From positions 1 to 64,000 of the forward strand of contig RAYQ01000001.1 of NCBI GenBank assembly GCA_003612395.1: a stretch of DNA of 64,000 nucleotides. The letters are read 5' to 3'. Each line of letters opens with the position of its first letter. Position 1 is the first letter of the stretch. The notes beneath the pieces are model-generated. The model was not told the DNA's origin. It did no database searches and worked only from the letters and a program-made list of their open reading frames with translations. The stretch comes from Parablautia intestinalis. Its GTDB lineage: Bacteria > Bacillota > Clostridia > Lachnospirales > Lachnospiraceae. Positions 52,190-62,430 of the stretch are shown piece by piece. Both the position numbers and the translations under genes were made by a program.

Positions 52190-54499
52190 TTATTTCAATT
52201 TCCAGATATCCCTGTTGTACTCCGCTATGGTTCTGTCTGATGAAAAGAATCCCGCCTTTGCAATATTTACAAGCATCATCTTTTTCCACTTCTGCCTATC
52301 TTCATAATCCGCAAAGGCTTTATCCTTGACTGCAATGTAATCCTCCAAATCAAGCAGCGTCATGAACCAGTCTTTGTTTAAAAGCTCCTTGTAAAGGCGT
52401 TCTAAGTTTTCCTTATGGCCTGCCGCCAATGCCTGCTTTCCGATGATAAAGTCAACAGCCTCTTTTATAACAGGGCTCTTTTCATAATACTCTTTAGATA
52501 CATAATCCGCTTTCTCATAGTGCGCAATAACTGTCTCGGATTTCTCTCCGAAAATATAAATATTGTCATCCCCTACCAGCTCATGAATTTCCACATTTGC
52601 GCCGTCTGAGGTTCCTAAGGTTACCGCCCCGTTTAACATAAACTTCATATTTCCGGTTCCGGAAGCTTCTTTGGACGCTAAGGAAATCTGCTCTGATATA
52701 TCGCAGGCAGGAATCAGCTTTTCCGCATAGCTGACATTGTAATTTTCCACCATAACCACCTTCATGTAAGGGCTCACGTCAGGGTCATTATTTACAATCT
52801 CCTGCAGCACCAGAATCAGATGGATAATATCCTGGGCAATCACATAGGCAGGCGCTGCCTTCGCACCAAATATAAAAGTAAGGGGCCTTACAGGCTTTTT
52901 GCCGCCCTTAATTTCCAGATATTTGTGAATGATATAAAGAGCATTCATCTGCTGCCGTTTGTACTCGTGAAGCCTCTTAATCTGAATATCAAAAATGGAT
53001 TCCGGATCTAAGGTAATGCCTTCTGCTTTTTCGATGTAAGAAACCAGATCCTTTTTGCGGTTCATCTTAATTTCACCCAGACGGTCAAGCACTCTCTCAT
53101 CGTCCTGATATTCTAAAAGCTTTTCAAGCTTATCCGCATCCTTTTTAAATCCGTCTCCAATGGTATCCGCAAGGAAATGGGTAAGCTCACGATTGCAGCC
53201 ACCCAGCCATCTTCTGAAGGTGATACCGTTGGTCTTATTGTTAAATTTCTCAGGATAAATCTTATAAAAAGCATTTAACTCCGTATCCTTCAAAATTTCC
53301 GTATGGATAGCCGCAACACCGTTTACAGAGAATCCATAATGGATATCAATGTGGGCCATGTGAACCCTGTCGTCCTCATCAATAATCTGCACTTTGGGAT
53401 CGCTGTATTTTTCCGAAACCCGCCTGTCAAGCTCTTTGATATAAGGAACAAGCTGGGGAACCACCTTTTCAAGATAGGCAAGAGGCCATTTTTCAAGAGC
53501 TTCTGCCAAAATTGTATGGTTCGTGTAAGCGCAGGTTTTTCCCACCACTTCAATTGCCTCATCCATGGTAAAAGCTTTTTCTTCCACTAAAATACGAATC
53601 AGCTCAGGGATAATCATGGTAGGATGGGTGTCGTTAATTTGAATTACCGCATGGTCATACATTTTGCGCAGGTCATATTTCTTTTCCTTCATCTCCCGCA
53701 GTATCAGCTGGGCTGCATTACATACCATAAAGTACTGCTGATAAATACGCAGCAGATGTCCTGCTTCATCGGAGTCATCCGGATACAAAAACAAAGTGAG
53801 GTTCTTCTCAATATCTTCTTTATCAAAATCAATGCCATCCTTCACGATACTTTCGTCAACGGACTCAATATCAAACAAACGCAGCTTGTTTACGCCGCTG
53901 TGATAGCCCACAGTATCAATATCATAAAGACGGGAAGTAACCTTTCTTTCGCCAAAATACACATCAAAGGTGACATCTGTCTTTGTCAGCCATGAATATT
54001 CCTCTATCCAGTCATTCTTTTCCGCATTCTGCAGTCTGTCTTTAAATACCTGCTTAAAAAGGCCAAAATGATAATTAAGGCCAATCCCCTCGCCCGGGAA
54101 TCCCAATGTGGCAATAGAATCCAAAAAACATGCGGCCAATCGTCCAAGTCCGCCATTTCCAAGAGAAGGCTCCGGCTCAATCTCCTCGATCATGGCAAGA
54201 TTTTTTCCTTTGCTTTTCAGGAATTCTTCCACCCTGTGATAAATTCTTAAGTTAATTAAATTGTTGGACAAAAGCTTTCCAATCAGGAATTCGGCGGAGA
54301 TATAATAAACCTTCTTCTCACCTTCATTTTCATCCGAAACTGCCATCAGGCGCTTTACATACACCAGCAGCACATAATAAGTCTCCGCATCCGTAAGCTC
54401 TGATACAGTTTTTCCAAACATTTGCCCTGCAATTTCCTCCAGCTGCTGTTCCATGTTAAGAACCAGCACATCCTTTTGTAAGTTCGTCTGCTTTGTCAT
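52190..54499 (-). CDS. glgP: Glycogen/maltodextrin phosphorylase
   Basis: A 769-residue PLP enzyme that releases glucose 1-phosphate from alpha-1,4-glucans. It has [21 protein letters not shown] near residue 110, [29 protein letters not shown], and the PLP site [28 protein letters not shown]. It is shorter at the N terminus than rabbit or E. coli enzymes, lacking about 50 residues, typical of the compact clostridial type without allosteric AMP site. GGAGGAAG precedes the ATG. It lies 66 bases downstream of the LacI gene on the same strand, so it may share that transcript. Confidence 0.96.
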   Translation of the reverse strand: MTKQTNLQKDVLVLNMEQQLEEIAGQMFGKTVSELTDAETYYVLLVYVKRLMAVSDENEGEKKVYYISAEFLIGKLLSNNLINLRIYHRVEEFLKSKGKNLAMIEEIEPEPSLGNGGLGRLAACFLDSIATLGFPGEGIGLNYHFGLFKQVFKDRLQNAEKNDWIEEYSWLTKTDVTFDVYFGERKVTSRLYDIDTVGYHSGVNKLRLFDIESVDESIVKDGIDFDKEDIEKNLTLFLYPDDSDEAGHLLRIYQQYFMVCNAAQLILREMKEKKYDLRKMYDHAVIQINDTHPTMIIPELIRILVEEKAFTMDEAIEVVGKTCAYTNHTILAEALEKWPLAYLEKVVPQLVPYIKELDRRVSEKYSDPKVQIIDEDDRVHMAHIDIHYGFSVNGVAAIHTEILKDTELNAFYKIYPEKFNNKTNGITFRRWLGGCNRELTHFLADTIGDGFKKDADKLEKLLEYQDDERVLDRLGEIKMNRKKDLVSYIEKAEGITLDPESIFDIQIKRLHEYKRQQMNALYIIHKYLEIKGGKKPVRPLTFIFGAKAAPAYVIAQDIIHLILVLQEIVNNDPDVSPYMKVVMVENYNVSYAEKLIPACDISEQISLASKEASGTGNMKFMLNGAVTLGTSDGANVEIHELVGDDNIYIFGEKSETVIAHYEKADYVSKEYYEKSPVIKEAVDFIIGKQALAAGHKENLERLYKELLNKDWFMTLLDLEDYIAVKDKAFADYEDRQKWKKMMLVNIAKAGFFSSDRTIAEYNRDIWKLK

Positions 54500-54565
54500 A
54501 ATCTTCCTCCATTTCGAAATATTTTTTTATTTATCCATTTCAAAACACTTTGGTTTCCAGACCCG

Positions 54566-55555
54566 TTAACAGATAATATCCATATATTTCATTCTCGCAA
54601 GGGTATAGGCCGTCCCTACTCTCCGTCCTTTTCCCCCGCTCATGAGCCTTTGCAGTTCTTCCATGGCCATAGCCGAAATCTCCGCAAAGTTCTGCCGCAC
54701 CGTATTCATTTGTTTACCCACATACCCCATCAGAATAATACCGTCAAATCCGCATACCGGACGGAAAATATCCATCTCAGTCAGAGCTTTCATCGCGCCG
54801 ATTGCCATCAAATCCGATGCACAAACCACCACATCATTATCTTTCCCATATTTCAGAGTAATATTGCGGGATCTCAGCTCTGAAAAGCTTCCGTCACAGA
54901 CCATCATGGTAAGGCCAAGCTCTTTTGTCAGTTCTTCCATGCCGTGAAGTCTTTCATCTGTCACATATCCATTCTTTTTACCGGTAATATATAATACCTT
55001 TTTACAGTTATTTTCCTCTATGGTTTTTCTGGCCACATCATACTGGGCTCTCAGGTTGTCAATCCCCACACAGGATGTATTTTCATTTACAATGGGAGCG
55101 TCAATTATCACGCACTTAAACTGGCTGCTGTCAATCAGTTCAAGAAGTGTCTCCTCCTCCCTGGTAAGCCCGTAAATGATAATCCCTGTAATGCTCTGAG
55201 ACTTCAGATACCTTATCATCTCCTCCAGGGTCCTGTTTTGAAACATGGAAAAGAACAATGTAATAACATCCAGATTAAGTTCCATCGCCTTATTGATAGC
55301 ACCCTGGATATACTGCAAATCTATCTCGCCAACTACCTGGGTTTTCTTACTCAAATTCACAAGCAGGGCCACTCGTCCGGCCTGCTTGGAGGAAAGTGCA
55401 GCTGCCACGGAATTAGGTAGAAAGTTTAGCTCCTCCACCGCTTTGTTTACCTTTTCTCTTGTTTCCTCACTGACATTAGGATAGTGATTCAAAACCTTAG
55501 AAACAGTGGAGATTGCTACCCCCGCCTGTCTTGCCACATCTTTAATCGATATCAT
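54566..55555 (-). CDS. LacI-family transcriptional regulator
   Basis: A 329-residue repressor. The N-terminal helix-turn-helix is IKDVARQAGVAISTVSKVLNHYPNVSEETREKV-like (residues 3-35), followed by the hinge (LNFLPNSVAAALSS) and a periplasmic-binding-like effector domain. ATG 55555 follows GGAGG at six bases. It is divergent from GH31, and both promoters carry ATCTAT...ATAGAT dyads, the likely operators. It probably represses the xylosidase gene and itself until a sugar is present. The importer and GH42 operon could be additional targets, but no such dyad was found next to them inside the window. Confidence 0.93.
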   Translation of the reverse strand: MISIKDVARQAGVAISTVSKVLNHYPNVSEETREKVNKAVEELNFLPNSVAAALSSKQAGRVALLVNLSKKTQVVGEIDLQYIQGAINKAMELNLDVITLFFSMFQNRTLEEMIRYLKSQSITGIIIYGLTREEETLLELIDSSQFKCVIIDAPIVNENTSCVGIDNLRAQYDVARKTIEENNCKKVLYITGKKNGYVTDERLHGMEELTKELGLTMMVCDGSFSELRSRNITLKYGKDNDVVVCASDLMAIGAMKALTEMDIFRPVCGFDGIILMGYVGKQMNTVRQNFAEISAMAMEELQRLMSGGKGRRVGTAYTLARMKYMDIIC

Positions 55556-55619
55556 ATAACGCCTCCGGTCCCCCTTTGAAAACTTCCTGTAAAAATTTTC
55601 CTTCGGAAAACGATTTCCC

Positions 55620-55635
55620 ATCTATGATAATAGAT
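55620..55635. promoter_or_regulatory. Putative LacI operator at the lacI-type promoter
   Basis: ATCTAT-GATA-ATAGAT dyad with perfect arms overlapping the -10 of the regulator gene. Confidence 0.6.
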
Positions 55636-55652
55636 AAAGCTGAAAAATGCAA
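55624..55652 (-). promoter_or_regulatory. Promoter of the LacI-family gene
   Basis: On the minus strand TTGCAT (55652-55647), 17-base spacer, TATCAT (55629-55624). Confidence 0.65.
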
Positions 55653-55659
55653 GAAAAAA

Positions 55660-55689
55660 TTGTGTTTCGTCTGCCATCTATATTATAAT
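55660..55689 (+). promoter_or_regulatory. Promoter of the GH31 gene
   Basis: TTGTGT (55660-55665), 18-base spacer, perfect TATAAT (55684-55689). About 190 bases of leader precede the start codon. Confidence 0.65.
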
Positions 55690-55693
55690 AGAT
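55676..55693. promoter_or_regulatory. Putative LacI operator at the GH31 promoter
   Basis: ATCTAT-ATTATA-ATAGAT dyad, same arms as the site at 55620, covering the -10 of GH31. Confidence 0.6.
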
Positions 55694-55714
55694 AACAGTT
55701 CAGCCATCCTATGC

Positions 55715-55753
55715 AAGATGTGCGACTCATGCCCGCATGAATGAGCACATCTT
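55715..55753 (+). promoter_or_regulatory. Hairpin in the GH31 leader
   Basis: AAGATGTGC pairs with GCACATCTT, with an inner TCAT/ATGA pair. Further downstream GCCGC/GGCGGC and GCTGC/GCAGC also pair. At 55821-55845 a GGCGGCATGTTTGAAAC piece matches the leader repeat of 41971. Together they form a structured roughly 190-base leader. Confidence 0.55.
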
Positions 55754-55876
55754 ACAGAAGATGAGCTAAGCGCCCGATTATGAGCAAAGTCAGCTGCATA
55801 AGCAGCGGGAAAGCGCCGCGAGGCGGCATGTTTGAAACTTTGAAGCGGAATGTTCGCAAAAGGAGGATGAAACACT

Positions 55877-58126
55877 ATGAAATTTACTTCAGGCTATTGG
55901 CTGGTGAGGAAAGAAATGACACCTCTCTATGCAGTAGAATATGCAGATCACCGGATTTTGGGAAAGGAACTGACTATCTATGCCCCTGAAAAACACATTA
56001 CAGGGCGCGGCGACTGTCTCAACATCGGCATGCTCACCGTCCGTTTAACCAGCCCTATGGAAGATGTCATTAAGGTTTCCATCACTCATTTTCAGGGAGA
56101 GCCCTTTAAAGGACCCTTTGCCCCGGTGAAGGAAATAGACCCGAAGGTTTCCATCAATGAGACAGAAACGGAAATTATCTATCAAAGCGGCCATACCAAA
56201 GCCATTGTTGACAAGCGCCCAGGATGCTGGGGCATCCGCTTTTTTGACGGAGAGCGTCCTCTTACCGATACCGGCTTTCGTAACATGGCCCGCATGAAAA
56301 ACAACGAAACAGGCAAATCCTATATGGTAGAGCAGCTTGCCCTTGACATTGGCGAGTACGTTTACGGATTGGGCGAACGCTTCACACCCTTTGTAAAAAA
56401 CGGCCAAATCGTGGATATGTGGAATGAGGACGGAGGAACCGCCAGCGAAATAGCCTACAAAAACATTCCTTTTTATATAACAAATAAAGGCTACGGGGTT
56501 TTGGTGGACAGTGCAGGCGATGTTTCCTATGAGATCGCCAGTGAAAAAGTGGAAAGGGTACAATTTTCCGTAGAGGGTGAGCGGCTGGATTACTATTTTC
56601 TAAACGGCTCCACCCCCAAAGGAACCATTGCCAAATATACACTTTTAACCGGAAGGCCCGCCCTTCCTCCCGCCTGGTCCTTTGGTCTGTGGCTTACCAC
56701 TTCCTTCACCACGAACTATGATGAGGACACCACCTCAGGTTTTATAGACGGGATGGCAGACCGGAATATTCCTTTACATGTTTTCCATTTTGACTGCTAC
56801 TGGATGGATGCCTATGAGTGGTGCAACTTTACCTGGGATCCCAAGACCTTCCCGGACCCTGTCGGAATGCTTGCTCGTTACCATGACAAGGGCCTTAAAA
56901 TCTGCGTATGGATTAATCCTTATATTGGCCAGAAATCCCCTCTCTTTGAGGAAGCCATGACCAGGGGGTATCTGCTGAAAAAAACAAACGGCGGCGTATG
57001 GCAGACCGATATGTGGCAGGCCGGAATGGGCCTTGTGGATTTCACAAATCCTGATGCCGTTATCTGGTATCAGGAAAAATTAAAAGCCCTTTTAGATATG
57101 GGTGTGGACTGCTTTAAAACAGATTTTGGTGAAAGAATTCCTGTGAAAGATGTCGTATATTTTGACGGCTCTGATCCGGTCAAAATGCATAATTATTATG
57201 CTTTCCTTTATAACCGGTGTGTCTTTCAGCTTCTGGAACGTGAAAGAGGGATCGGAGAGGCGGTTTTGTTTGCCCGTTCTGCCACCACAGGCGGCCAGCA
57301 GTTTCCTGCCCACTGGGGTGGCGACTGCTCCGCTTCCTACTCTTCCATGGCGGAAACTTTGCGCGGCGGACTTTCTCTTTCCTGTGCAGGCTTTGGCTTC
57401 TGGAGTCATGACATGGGCGGTTTTGAGCAGACTGCTCCCGCTGATGTATACAAACGCTGGTGTCAGTTCGGACTTTTAAGCTCTCACAGCCGTCTGCACG
57501 GTTCATCCTCCTACCGGGTACCCTGGCTTTTTGATGATGAGGCCTGTGATGTGCTACGCAAATTCGTAAAGCTCAAATGTGCCCTGATGCCATACCTTTA
57601 CTGCCATGCGCTGAAGGCCCACGAAGAAGGAATTCCCCTGCTGCGTCCAATGTTTGTGGAATTTCCGCTTGATCGGGCCTGCGATACCCTGGACAGGCAA
57701 TATATGCTGGGAGATTCCCTCCTTGTGGCTCCCGTTTTCAGATCAGACGGTCAGGTGGAATACTATCTGCCAAAGGGCATCTGGTATAACCTCCTCACCG
57801 GGCAAACCGCTAACGGCGGCATGTGGCGGAAGGAAACTCATGATTTCTTCTCTCTGCCTTTGCTCGTAAAACCGGGAACTATCCTGGCCACAGGCAGGGA
57901 AAACACCCGTCCTGACTATGACTTCTCCCATAATACCCATCTGCTCATCTACCTGCCCGAGGACGGCATGCACACCGAAACTGCCGTTACCGACCAGCAG
58001 GGAAATATCAAAATGCATGCACAGGCGCTGCGCACAGGAAAAAACATTGCTTTGCATGTAACCGGCGGAAGCGGCACTGTCAGCTATGAAGTGTTAGGGG
58101 AAAGCCTGGAGGTTTCTCTTTGCTAA
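55877..58126 (+). CDS. yicI: GH31 alpha-xylosidase (YicI-like)
   Basis: A 749-residue family 31 enzyme of the YicI type. It has an N-terminal beta-sandwich (about 1-250), a (beta/alpha)8 barrel with FHFDCYWMDAYEWCNFTWD, nucleophile Asp416 in FKTDFGE (the same residue number as E. coli YicI), acid/base Asp483 in HWGGDCSA, and two C-terminal beta domains. The KTDFGE signature separates alpha-xylosidases from alpha-glucosidases (WNDMNE). It removes alpha-1,6-xylose from the non-reducing end of xyloglucan oligosaccharides in the cytosol. AAGGAGG lies 12 bases before the ATG. It is divergent from LacI and convergent with GH42. Confidence 0.95.
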   Translation: MKFTSGYWLVRKEMTPLYAVEYADHRILGKELTIYAPEKHITGRGDCLNIGMLTVRLTSPMEDVIKVSITHFQGEPFKGPFAPVKEIDPKVSINETETEIIYQSGHTKAIVDKRPGCWGIRFFDGERPLTDTGFRNMARMKNNETGKSYMVEQLALDIGEYVYGLGERFTPFVKNGQIVDMWNEDGGTASEIAYKNIPFYITNKGYGVLVDSAGDVSYEIASEKVERVQFSVEGERLDYYFLNGSTPKGTIAKYTLLTGRPALPPAWSFGLWLTTSFTTNYDEDTTSGFIDGMADRNIPLHVFHFDCYWMDAYEWCNFTWDPKTFPDPVGMLARYHDKGLKICVWINPYIGQKSPLFEEAMTRGYLLKKTNGGVWQTDMWQAGMGLVDFTNPDAVIWYQEKLKALLDMGVDCFKTDFGERIPVKDVVYFDGSDPVKMHNYYAFLYNRCVFQLLERERGIGEAVLFARSATTGGQQFPAHWGGDCSASYSSMAETLRGGLSLSCAGFGFWSHDMGGFEQTAPADVYKRWCQFGLLSSHSRLHGSSSYRVPWLFDDEACDVLRKFVKLKCALMPYLYCHALKAHEEGIPLLRPMFVEFPLDRACDTLDRQYMLGDSLLVAPVFRSDGQVEYYLPKGIWYNLLTGQTANGGMWRKETHDFFSLPLLVKPGTILATGRENTRPDYDFSHNTHLLIYLPEDGMHTETAVTDQQGNIKMHAQALRTGKNIALHVTGGSGTVSYEVLGESLEVSLC

Positions 58127-58195
58127 TATGACCGCTTATTAGGCAGCGGAAAACTTCAGAATCCCATATTAAAAAAGTATAAAGCACTGACACGG

Positions 58196-58252
58196 TTGCC
58201 GGCATCCACTTAAGTTATTCCCGCGGGCAATAACTCAAGCGGATGCCGGCAA
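58196..58252. terminator. Long inverted repeat between GH31 and GH42
   Basis: TTGCCGGCATCC pairs with GGATGCCGGCAA. The inside continues with AGTTATT/AATAACT and CCCGCGGG, giving about 26 pairs in total with three mismatches. It lies between convergent genes and probably terminates both, though there is no strong T tract. Confidence 0.65.
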
Positions 58253-58283
58253 AACCGAAGGTCTGTATTCATTTTGACTTAAA

Positions 58284-60329
58284 TCAAAGCTTTACCACAA
58301 GGGTCTGGTAGCCTTCAAGCTCTACTTTTCCGGAAACTTCCTGTCCTGTGTACAGATCGGTTCCCTTCTGAAGCAGCTCAACTTCCACAGGGTTCTTATC
58401 ATAATTGAGTACAAACAGATACCTGTCGTCTCCCTTTGCCCTCACTGCAATCTCACAACCTTCCGGCGCATGGATCACATCCCCGTAAGGAGAAATCACA
58501 TTCAGCTTTTCAAGGAATATGCGGGCGCTTTCTTCGTTGAATGCGCTTCCGTAATAGTAAGCTTTTCCTTTGCCCGCGGTGTTGCAGACCAGGGCTCCGC
58601 TTCCCGCATAGTAATCGGATGTATAAGAAGCCTCCAGCTTACCTTCCCCTGCGGGCTCTAACAGATCCGCAAATATGCTGGCCTCAAACTCCGTATCGCC
58701 CCACTTAACGGTCACTTTTCCCGCATCGGGCGCGATAAAAGAGTATTCCGGAATATCCGTGCCTGTCAAGTCAGATAAAAGGCCGGGCAGGTTATCCATT
58801 ACGCATCTTCCGGACATATTCTTGTAGCCGCTGCGACATCCCACTACCAATGTACCGCCTGCCTCCACATAAGCGCGAAGAACTGCCTCTCTTTCCTTCG
58901 TTATGATAGTTGCATGGGGATAAAACAGTACCTGATACTTCTTAAGCTCATCTGCATCTGTTGTATCCTTTAAATAAACATAATCAAAAGGCGTATGGCT
59001 CAGCTGCAATGTCTTAAACAAAGCCTTCTGGCTGGCATTTTCCACTCTTCCATGCCACACATCCAGCTGTGCATCCCAGATATTGTCGTAATCCTTTACA
59101 ATGCCAACCTTCGCTTCATAGATACTGCCGGCCATTTCTTTCATAGCCGCAAGCTTTCCATGAATATCCTTAACCTCCCCTATGCGGCGGTTGTCTCTGC
59201 TGGAATAATCTAAAATTCCATGCCAGTAAATCTCCGTACCCATAGTGCAGGTACGCCAGCGGAAATAGCTCACATAATCAGCTCCATGGGCTATGGACTG
59301 CATGGTCCAGAGGGTCATCTGTCCCGGTCTCGGAGTGGGAGCTTCCATTCTGGTATTCCAGCCATTAGCCCCCGACTGCTGTTCCATAATTCCAAAAACA
59401 GGTGAGATGGAACGGACCTCCGCCAGATTACGGCTCCATTTGCGATCCTTTAGTTCTCCCGGCTCATCACTGTAGGCATCCAGACAGTATGCAAAATTAG
59501 GATAAGAGTCATAGGTAATAAAATCAAGGCTTTCCTTTGTCATCTGGTGATTGTCCAGATTGCCAAAAAGTCCGTTTGTGGTAACAAAATCTCCCGGCTT
59601 TAAATATTTGCGGATAATGTCGCTCTGCATTTTTGCAAAACGCCTTGCGCTGTCTGAGATAAAGCGGGTATAGTCAAGTACCTCATGAGGGTTCGTAGAA
59701 TCGCTGTAAGTCTTGCGGGGTACATGTATTTCCTCCCAGTCCGTATAGGTCTGGTTCCAGAAAGCTGTTCCCCACGCTTCATTGAGCGCATCAAGGGTCT
59801 CATATTTTTCTTTTAAGAATACTCTGAATGCCTTACTGTCGCTCTCAGAATAGAAAACATTCATTTCACAGTTTATCTCATTGTCAAGCTGCCAGCCAAT
59901 AATGCACGGCCTTTTCGCATAATGAGACGCAAACTTTTCCGTGATCCGTTTTGAAAGCTCCTGATAAACAGGAGAATTGTAATTGTAATGTCTTCTGGCT
60001 CCATGCCTGTAAAGAGTGCCGTTAATATCCGCATTTAAAACCTCCGGATATTTTTCTGTCAGCCAGGCAGGCGGCGTTGCGGTAGGTGTACAGAAAATCA
60101 CCTTCATTCCGGCCTCCTCGGCCAAATCCAGAAATTCATCAAAAAATGAATACGTAAAATTGCCTTCTGTGGGTTCTACCTTGCTCCAGGCAAACTCTGC
60201 AATGCGGACAACCTCAATGCCGGCATCCAGCATCCGCTGCAAATCCTCCCGCCAAAGCTCCTTTGACCAGTGCTCGGGATAATAGCAGGTTCCCAGAACA
60301 AGTCTGTTCCCATCTAAAATTGCTCCCAT
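58284..60329 (-). CDS. GH42 beta-galactosidase
   Basis: A 681-residue family 42 enzyme. It has a (beta/alpha)8 domain with YYPEHW near the start, acid/base Glu151 (GWQLDNEINCEM) and nucleophile Glu316 (FGIMEQQSGANGWN), a trimerisation domain (class I glutamine amidotransferase-like, about 390-600), and a C-terminal beta domain. No secretion signal. It releases beta-galactose from imported oligosaccharides. It is the fourth gene of the minus-strand importer operon, 32 bases after the second permease, with AAGGAAG before the ATG. Together with GH31 it suits galactosylated xyloglucan or arabinogalactan fragments. Confidence 0.95.
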   Translation of the reverse strand: MGAILDGNRLVLGTCYYPEHWSKELWREDLQRMLDAGIEVVRIAEFAWSKVEPTEGNFTYSFFDEFLDLAEEAGMKVIFCTPTATPPAWLTEKYPEVLNADINGTLYRHGARRHYNYNSPVYQELSKRITEKFASHYAKRPCIIGWQLDNEINCEMNVFYSESDSKAFRVFLKEKYETLDALNEAWGTAFWNQTYTDWEEIHVPRKTYSDSTNPHEVLDYTRFISDSARRFAKMQSDIIRKYLKPGDFVTTNGLFGNLDNHQMTKESLDFITYDSYPNFAYCLDAYSDEPGELKDRKWSRNLAEVRSISPVFGIMEQQSGANGWNTRMEAPTPRPGQMTLWTMQSIAHGADYVSYFRWRTCTMGTEIYWHGILDYSSRDNRRIGEVKDIHGKLAAMKEMAGSIYEAKVGIVKDYDNIWDAQLDVWHGRVENASQKALFKTLQLSHTPFDYVYLKDTTDADELKKYQVLFYPHATIITKEREAVLRAYVEAGGTLVVGCRSGYKNMSGRCVMDNLPGLLSDLTGTDIPEYSFIAPDAGKVTVKWGDTEFEASIFADLLEPAGEGKLEASYTSDYYAGSGALVCNTAGKGKAYYYGSAFNEESARIFLEKLNVISPYGDVIHAPEGCEIAVRAKGDDRYLFVLNYDKNPVEVELLQKGTDLYTGQEVSGKVELEGYQTLVVKL

Positions 60330-60361
60330 AATCTTTATCTTCCTTTCTTAAAAAATGTTTG

Positions 60362-61246
60362 TTATTCTTTTACAGCGCCCGCAGTCAGTCCATCCATAAA
60401 GAACTTGGATGCGCATAAGAAACATATCAGCAGCGGAAGCACCGCACAGGTACTGGCTAACATAACTGCACCATAATCCGTTCCTCTGTCGGAAACCATA
60501 GAACGAAGCATGAGAGGAAGGGTATAGAGCTTTTCTTTACGCAGGATAATGAGAGCCTGCATGAATTCGTTCCACATATTAACAAACTGCATGATACCAA
60601 GAGAAGCGTACGCAGGCTTCAAGATTGGCGCAATAACCCGGAAAAAAATCGTCCACTCACTGCATCCGTCAATCCTGGCCGCTTCCATCAGTGATTTCGG
60701 CACATTATTCTGGCAGTACTGCCGCATCCAGAAAATACCAAAGGCATTGGCACAGCTTGGAATAATAAGAGCCTTAAAATCGTTTACCCATCCGAACTTG
60801 CTCATCATAATAAACCAGGGAATAATACCTGCCGTTGCAGGGATCATCATTGTTGCCAAAAGAATGGCAAACAATTGCTTTCTACCCGGAAAATCATATA
60901 CAGAAAAAGCATAACCGCCGATGGAACAGAAAAATAATACCAAAATTACATGAGAACCGGTTACAATCACACTGTTCAGGAAGGATTTCGGGAAGTTCAC
61001 GGTTGCGGTCATGTTTTTGAAATTTTCCGCCAAATTACTTCCAAACCACATAATAGGCGGGAAAGAATAAATCTCATTGGTCTTTAAGGTTGCCATAACA
61101 AACATCATGAAAAATGGCAGTAGCATAATCAAAGCAATTAAACCTAATATGAAATACAGTGACACCTTTTTTCCTACCGGATGGAGAATGGAGATAATTA
61201 TAAGTACAACTGCAATAGCTGCAATTACAAGTAATAATTTCGTCAT
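60362..61246 (-). CDS. CUT1 sugar ABC permease (MalG type), locus 3
   Basis: A 294-residue permease. It has an extra N-terminal helix (LLLVIAAIAVVLIIISIL), then the six-helix core with EAARIDGCSEWTIFFRVIAP and the ending ASKFFMDGLTAGAVKE, the MalG signature. GGGAGG precedes ATG 61246. Only two bases separate it from the stop of the MalF-type gene, so translation is coupled. Confidence 0.94.
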   Translation of the reverse strand: MTKLLLVIAAIAVVLIIISILHPVGKKVSLYFILGLIALIMLLPFFMMFVMATLKTNEIYSFPPIMWFGSNLAENFKNMTATVNFPKSFLNSVIVTGSHVILVLFFCSIGGYAFSVYDFPGRKQLFAILLATMMIPATAGIIPWFIMMSKFGWVNDFKALIIPSCANAFGIFWMRQYCQNNVPKSLMEAARIDGCSEWTIFFRVIAPILKPAYASLGIMQFVNMWNEFMQALIILRKEKLYTLPLMLRSMVSDRGTDYGAVMLASTCAVLPLLICFLCASKFFMDGLTAGAVKE

Positions 61247-61248
61247 TT

Positions 61249-62190
61249 CTATTTTCCTCCCTTTCTCTTTACCGTATCCTTTTCTTCCATTACCTTATTA
61301 AGCACAACAGAAATCACCACTACCATAAGCGTAATCACATAAGCAATTGATGAGGCATACCCATACGCATTACCGCCCTGAGGCGCTTTGCTGAGCAGGT
61401 AAGTCATTAAAGTCAGACCGCCATTATTAGGACCGCCGCCCCAGTTACTGTTTGTCAGAATAAAAGGCTCCGTAAACAGGTTAAACATACCGATACTGGA
61501 CTGAATCAGCGTAAACAAAATGATAGGCTTAAGCAGAGGAATTACAATGGAAAAAACAATCTTGCTGTGGCTGGCCCCGTCAATTTCAGCCGCCTCATAA
61601 ATATCATTGTTGATTCCCTGCATACCTGCCAGATAAATTACCATGTTCCATCCAACCCATTTCCAGGCAAACATGATGATAACCGCAACTTTAATAAGCT
61701 TACCATCGCCGCCTAACCAGTTGATAGGCGCTTCACCTAAAAGGCTTACGAAGTAGTTGATAATACCGTAGTTAAATCCAAACAAATTCTGGAAGATAAT
61801 CGTAATTGCAACCGCGCTGGTTACCATAGGCATAAAATAAATTGTCTTAAAAATATTCTGGCCCTTCACAAGCTTGGAATTCAAAATATAGGCAAGTACA
61901 AGACCGCCAAGCAAAATTGGAATATGCGCAATAATACCGATTATCAATGTGTTGGAGAGAGCTTTCCAGAATAATGTATCTTTAAACAAATTGATGTAAT
62001 TTCCAAATCCGAGAAAATGCATTGCTCCCAGACCGTCCCATCTGAAAAAGCTTAAAAACAGGCCGGCTACCATAGGGAACAAACCAAATATAGCGAACAA
62101 TATGTAAAAAGGAGCAATATAAACATATGCAACCCGATATTCCTTTAACGTTTTAAGAAATCCTTTTTTGCTTCCCTTCACCCTTCTCAT
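61249..62190 (-). CDS. CUT1 sugar ABC permease (MalF type), locus 3
   Basis: A 313-residue permease: a basic N terminus, six helices (YIAPFYILFAIFGLFPMVAG opening), and the EAA loop EAAEIDGASHSKIVFSIVIP. GAAAGGA lies directly against ATG 62190, and an in-frame GTG three codons later is better spaced, so the exact start is uncertain. It follows the lipoprotein after 240 bases that contain a terminator-like hairpin and otherwise nothing recognised. Confidence 0.93.
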   Translation of the reverse strand: MRRVKGSKKGFLKTLKEYRVAYVYIAPFYILFAIFGLFPMVAGLFLSFFRWDGLGAMHFLGFGNYINLFKDTLFWKALSNTLIIGIIAHIPILLGGLVLAYILNSKLVKGQNIFKTIYFMPMVTSAVAITIIFQNLFGFNYGIINYFVSLLGEAPINWLGGDGKLIKVAVIIMFAWKWVGWNMVIYLAGMQGINNDIYEAAEIDGASHSKIVFSIVIPLLKPIILFTLIQSSIGMFNLFTEPFILTNSNWGGGPNNGGLTLMTYLLSKAPQGGNAYGYASSIAYVITLMVVVISVVLNKVMEEKDTVKRKGGK

Positions 62191-62361
62191 TCCTTTCTCT
62201 CATTTAAATTGCCGGTAGCTTCCTTCCATCTGCCTCAGGTCAATAACCCCGCAGCAAGCAGCCGAGCATAAAATATAATACGCCCCACTCATTGCTCGCA
62301 GGAATAAAATACCTCAGGGCAAAAAAGACCGGAATGCTATTTATATCTGCGATAATTAAGG

Positions 62362-62388
62362 AAAAAGGCCAGATCACAGGATCCGGCC
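62362..62388 (-). terminator. Attenuating terminator after the locus 3 lipoprotein
   Basis: On the minus strand GGCC-GATC pairs with GATC-GGCC with one mismatch and a four-base loop, followed by TTTTT (62366-62362). It sits between lipoprotein and permease genes, as at 17024 and 37813. Confidence 0.8.
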
Positions 62389-62430
62389 ATATTCCCCGCT
62401 TCCTTATTATTTATTTGTGCAGCTTATTTA

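Noticed and set aside
55238-55484. Plus-strand frames inside the LacI-family gene
   Set aside because: They are shadows of the minus-strand regulator. No promoter or ribosome site is present.
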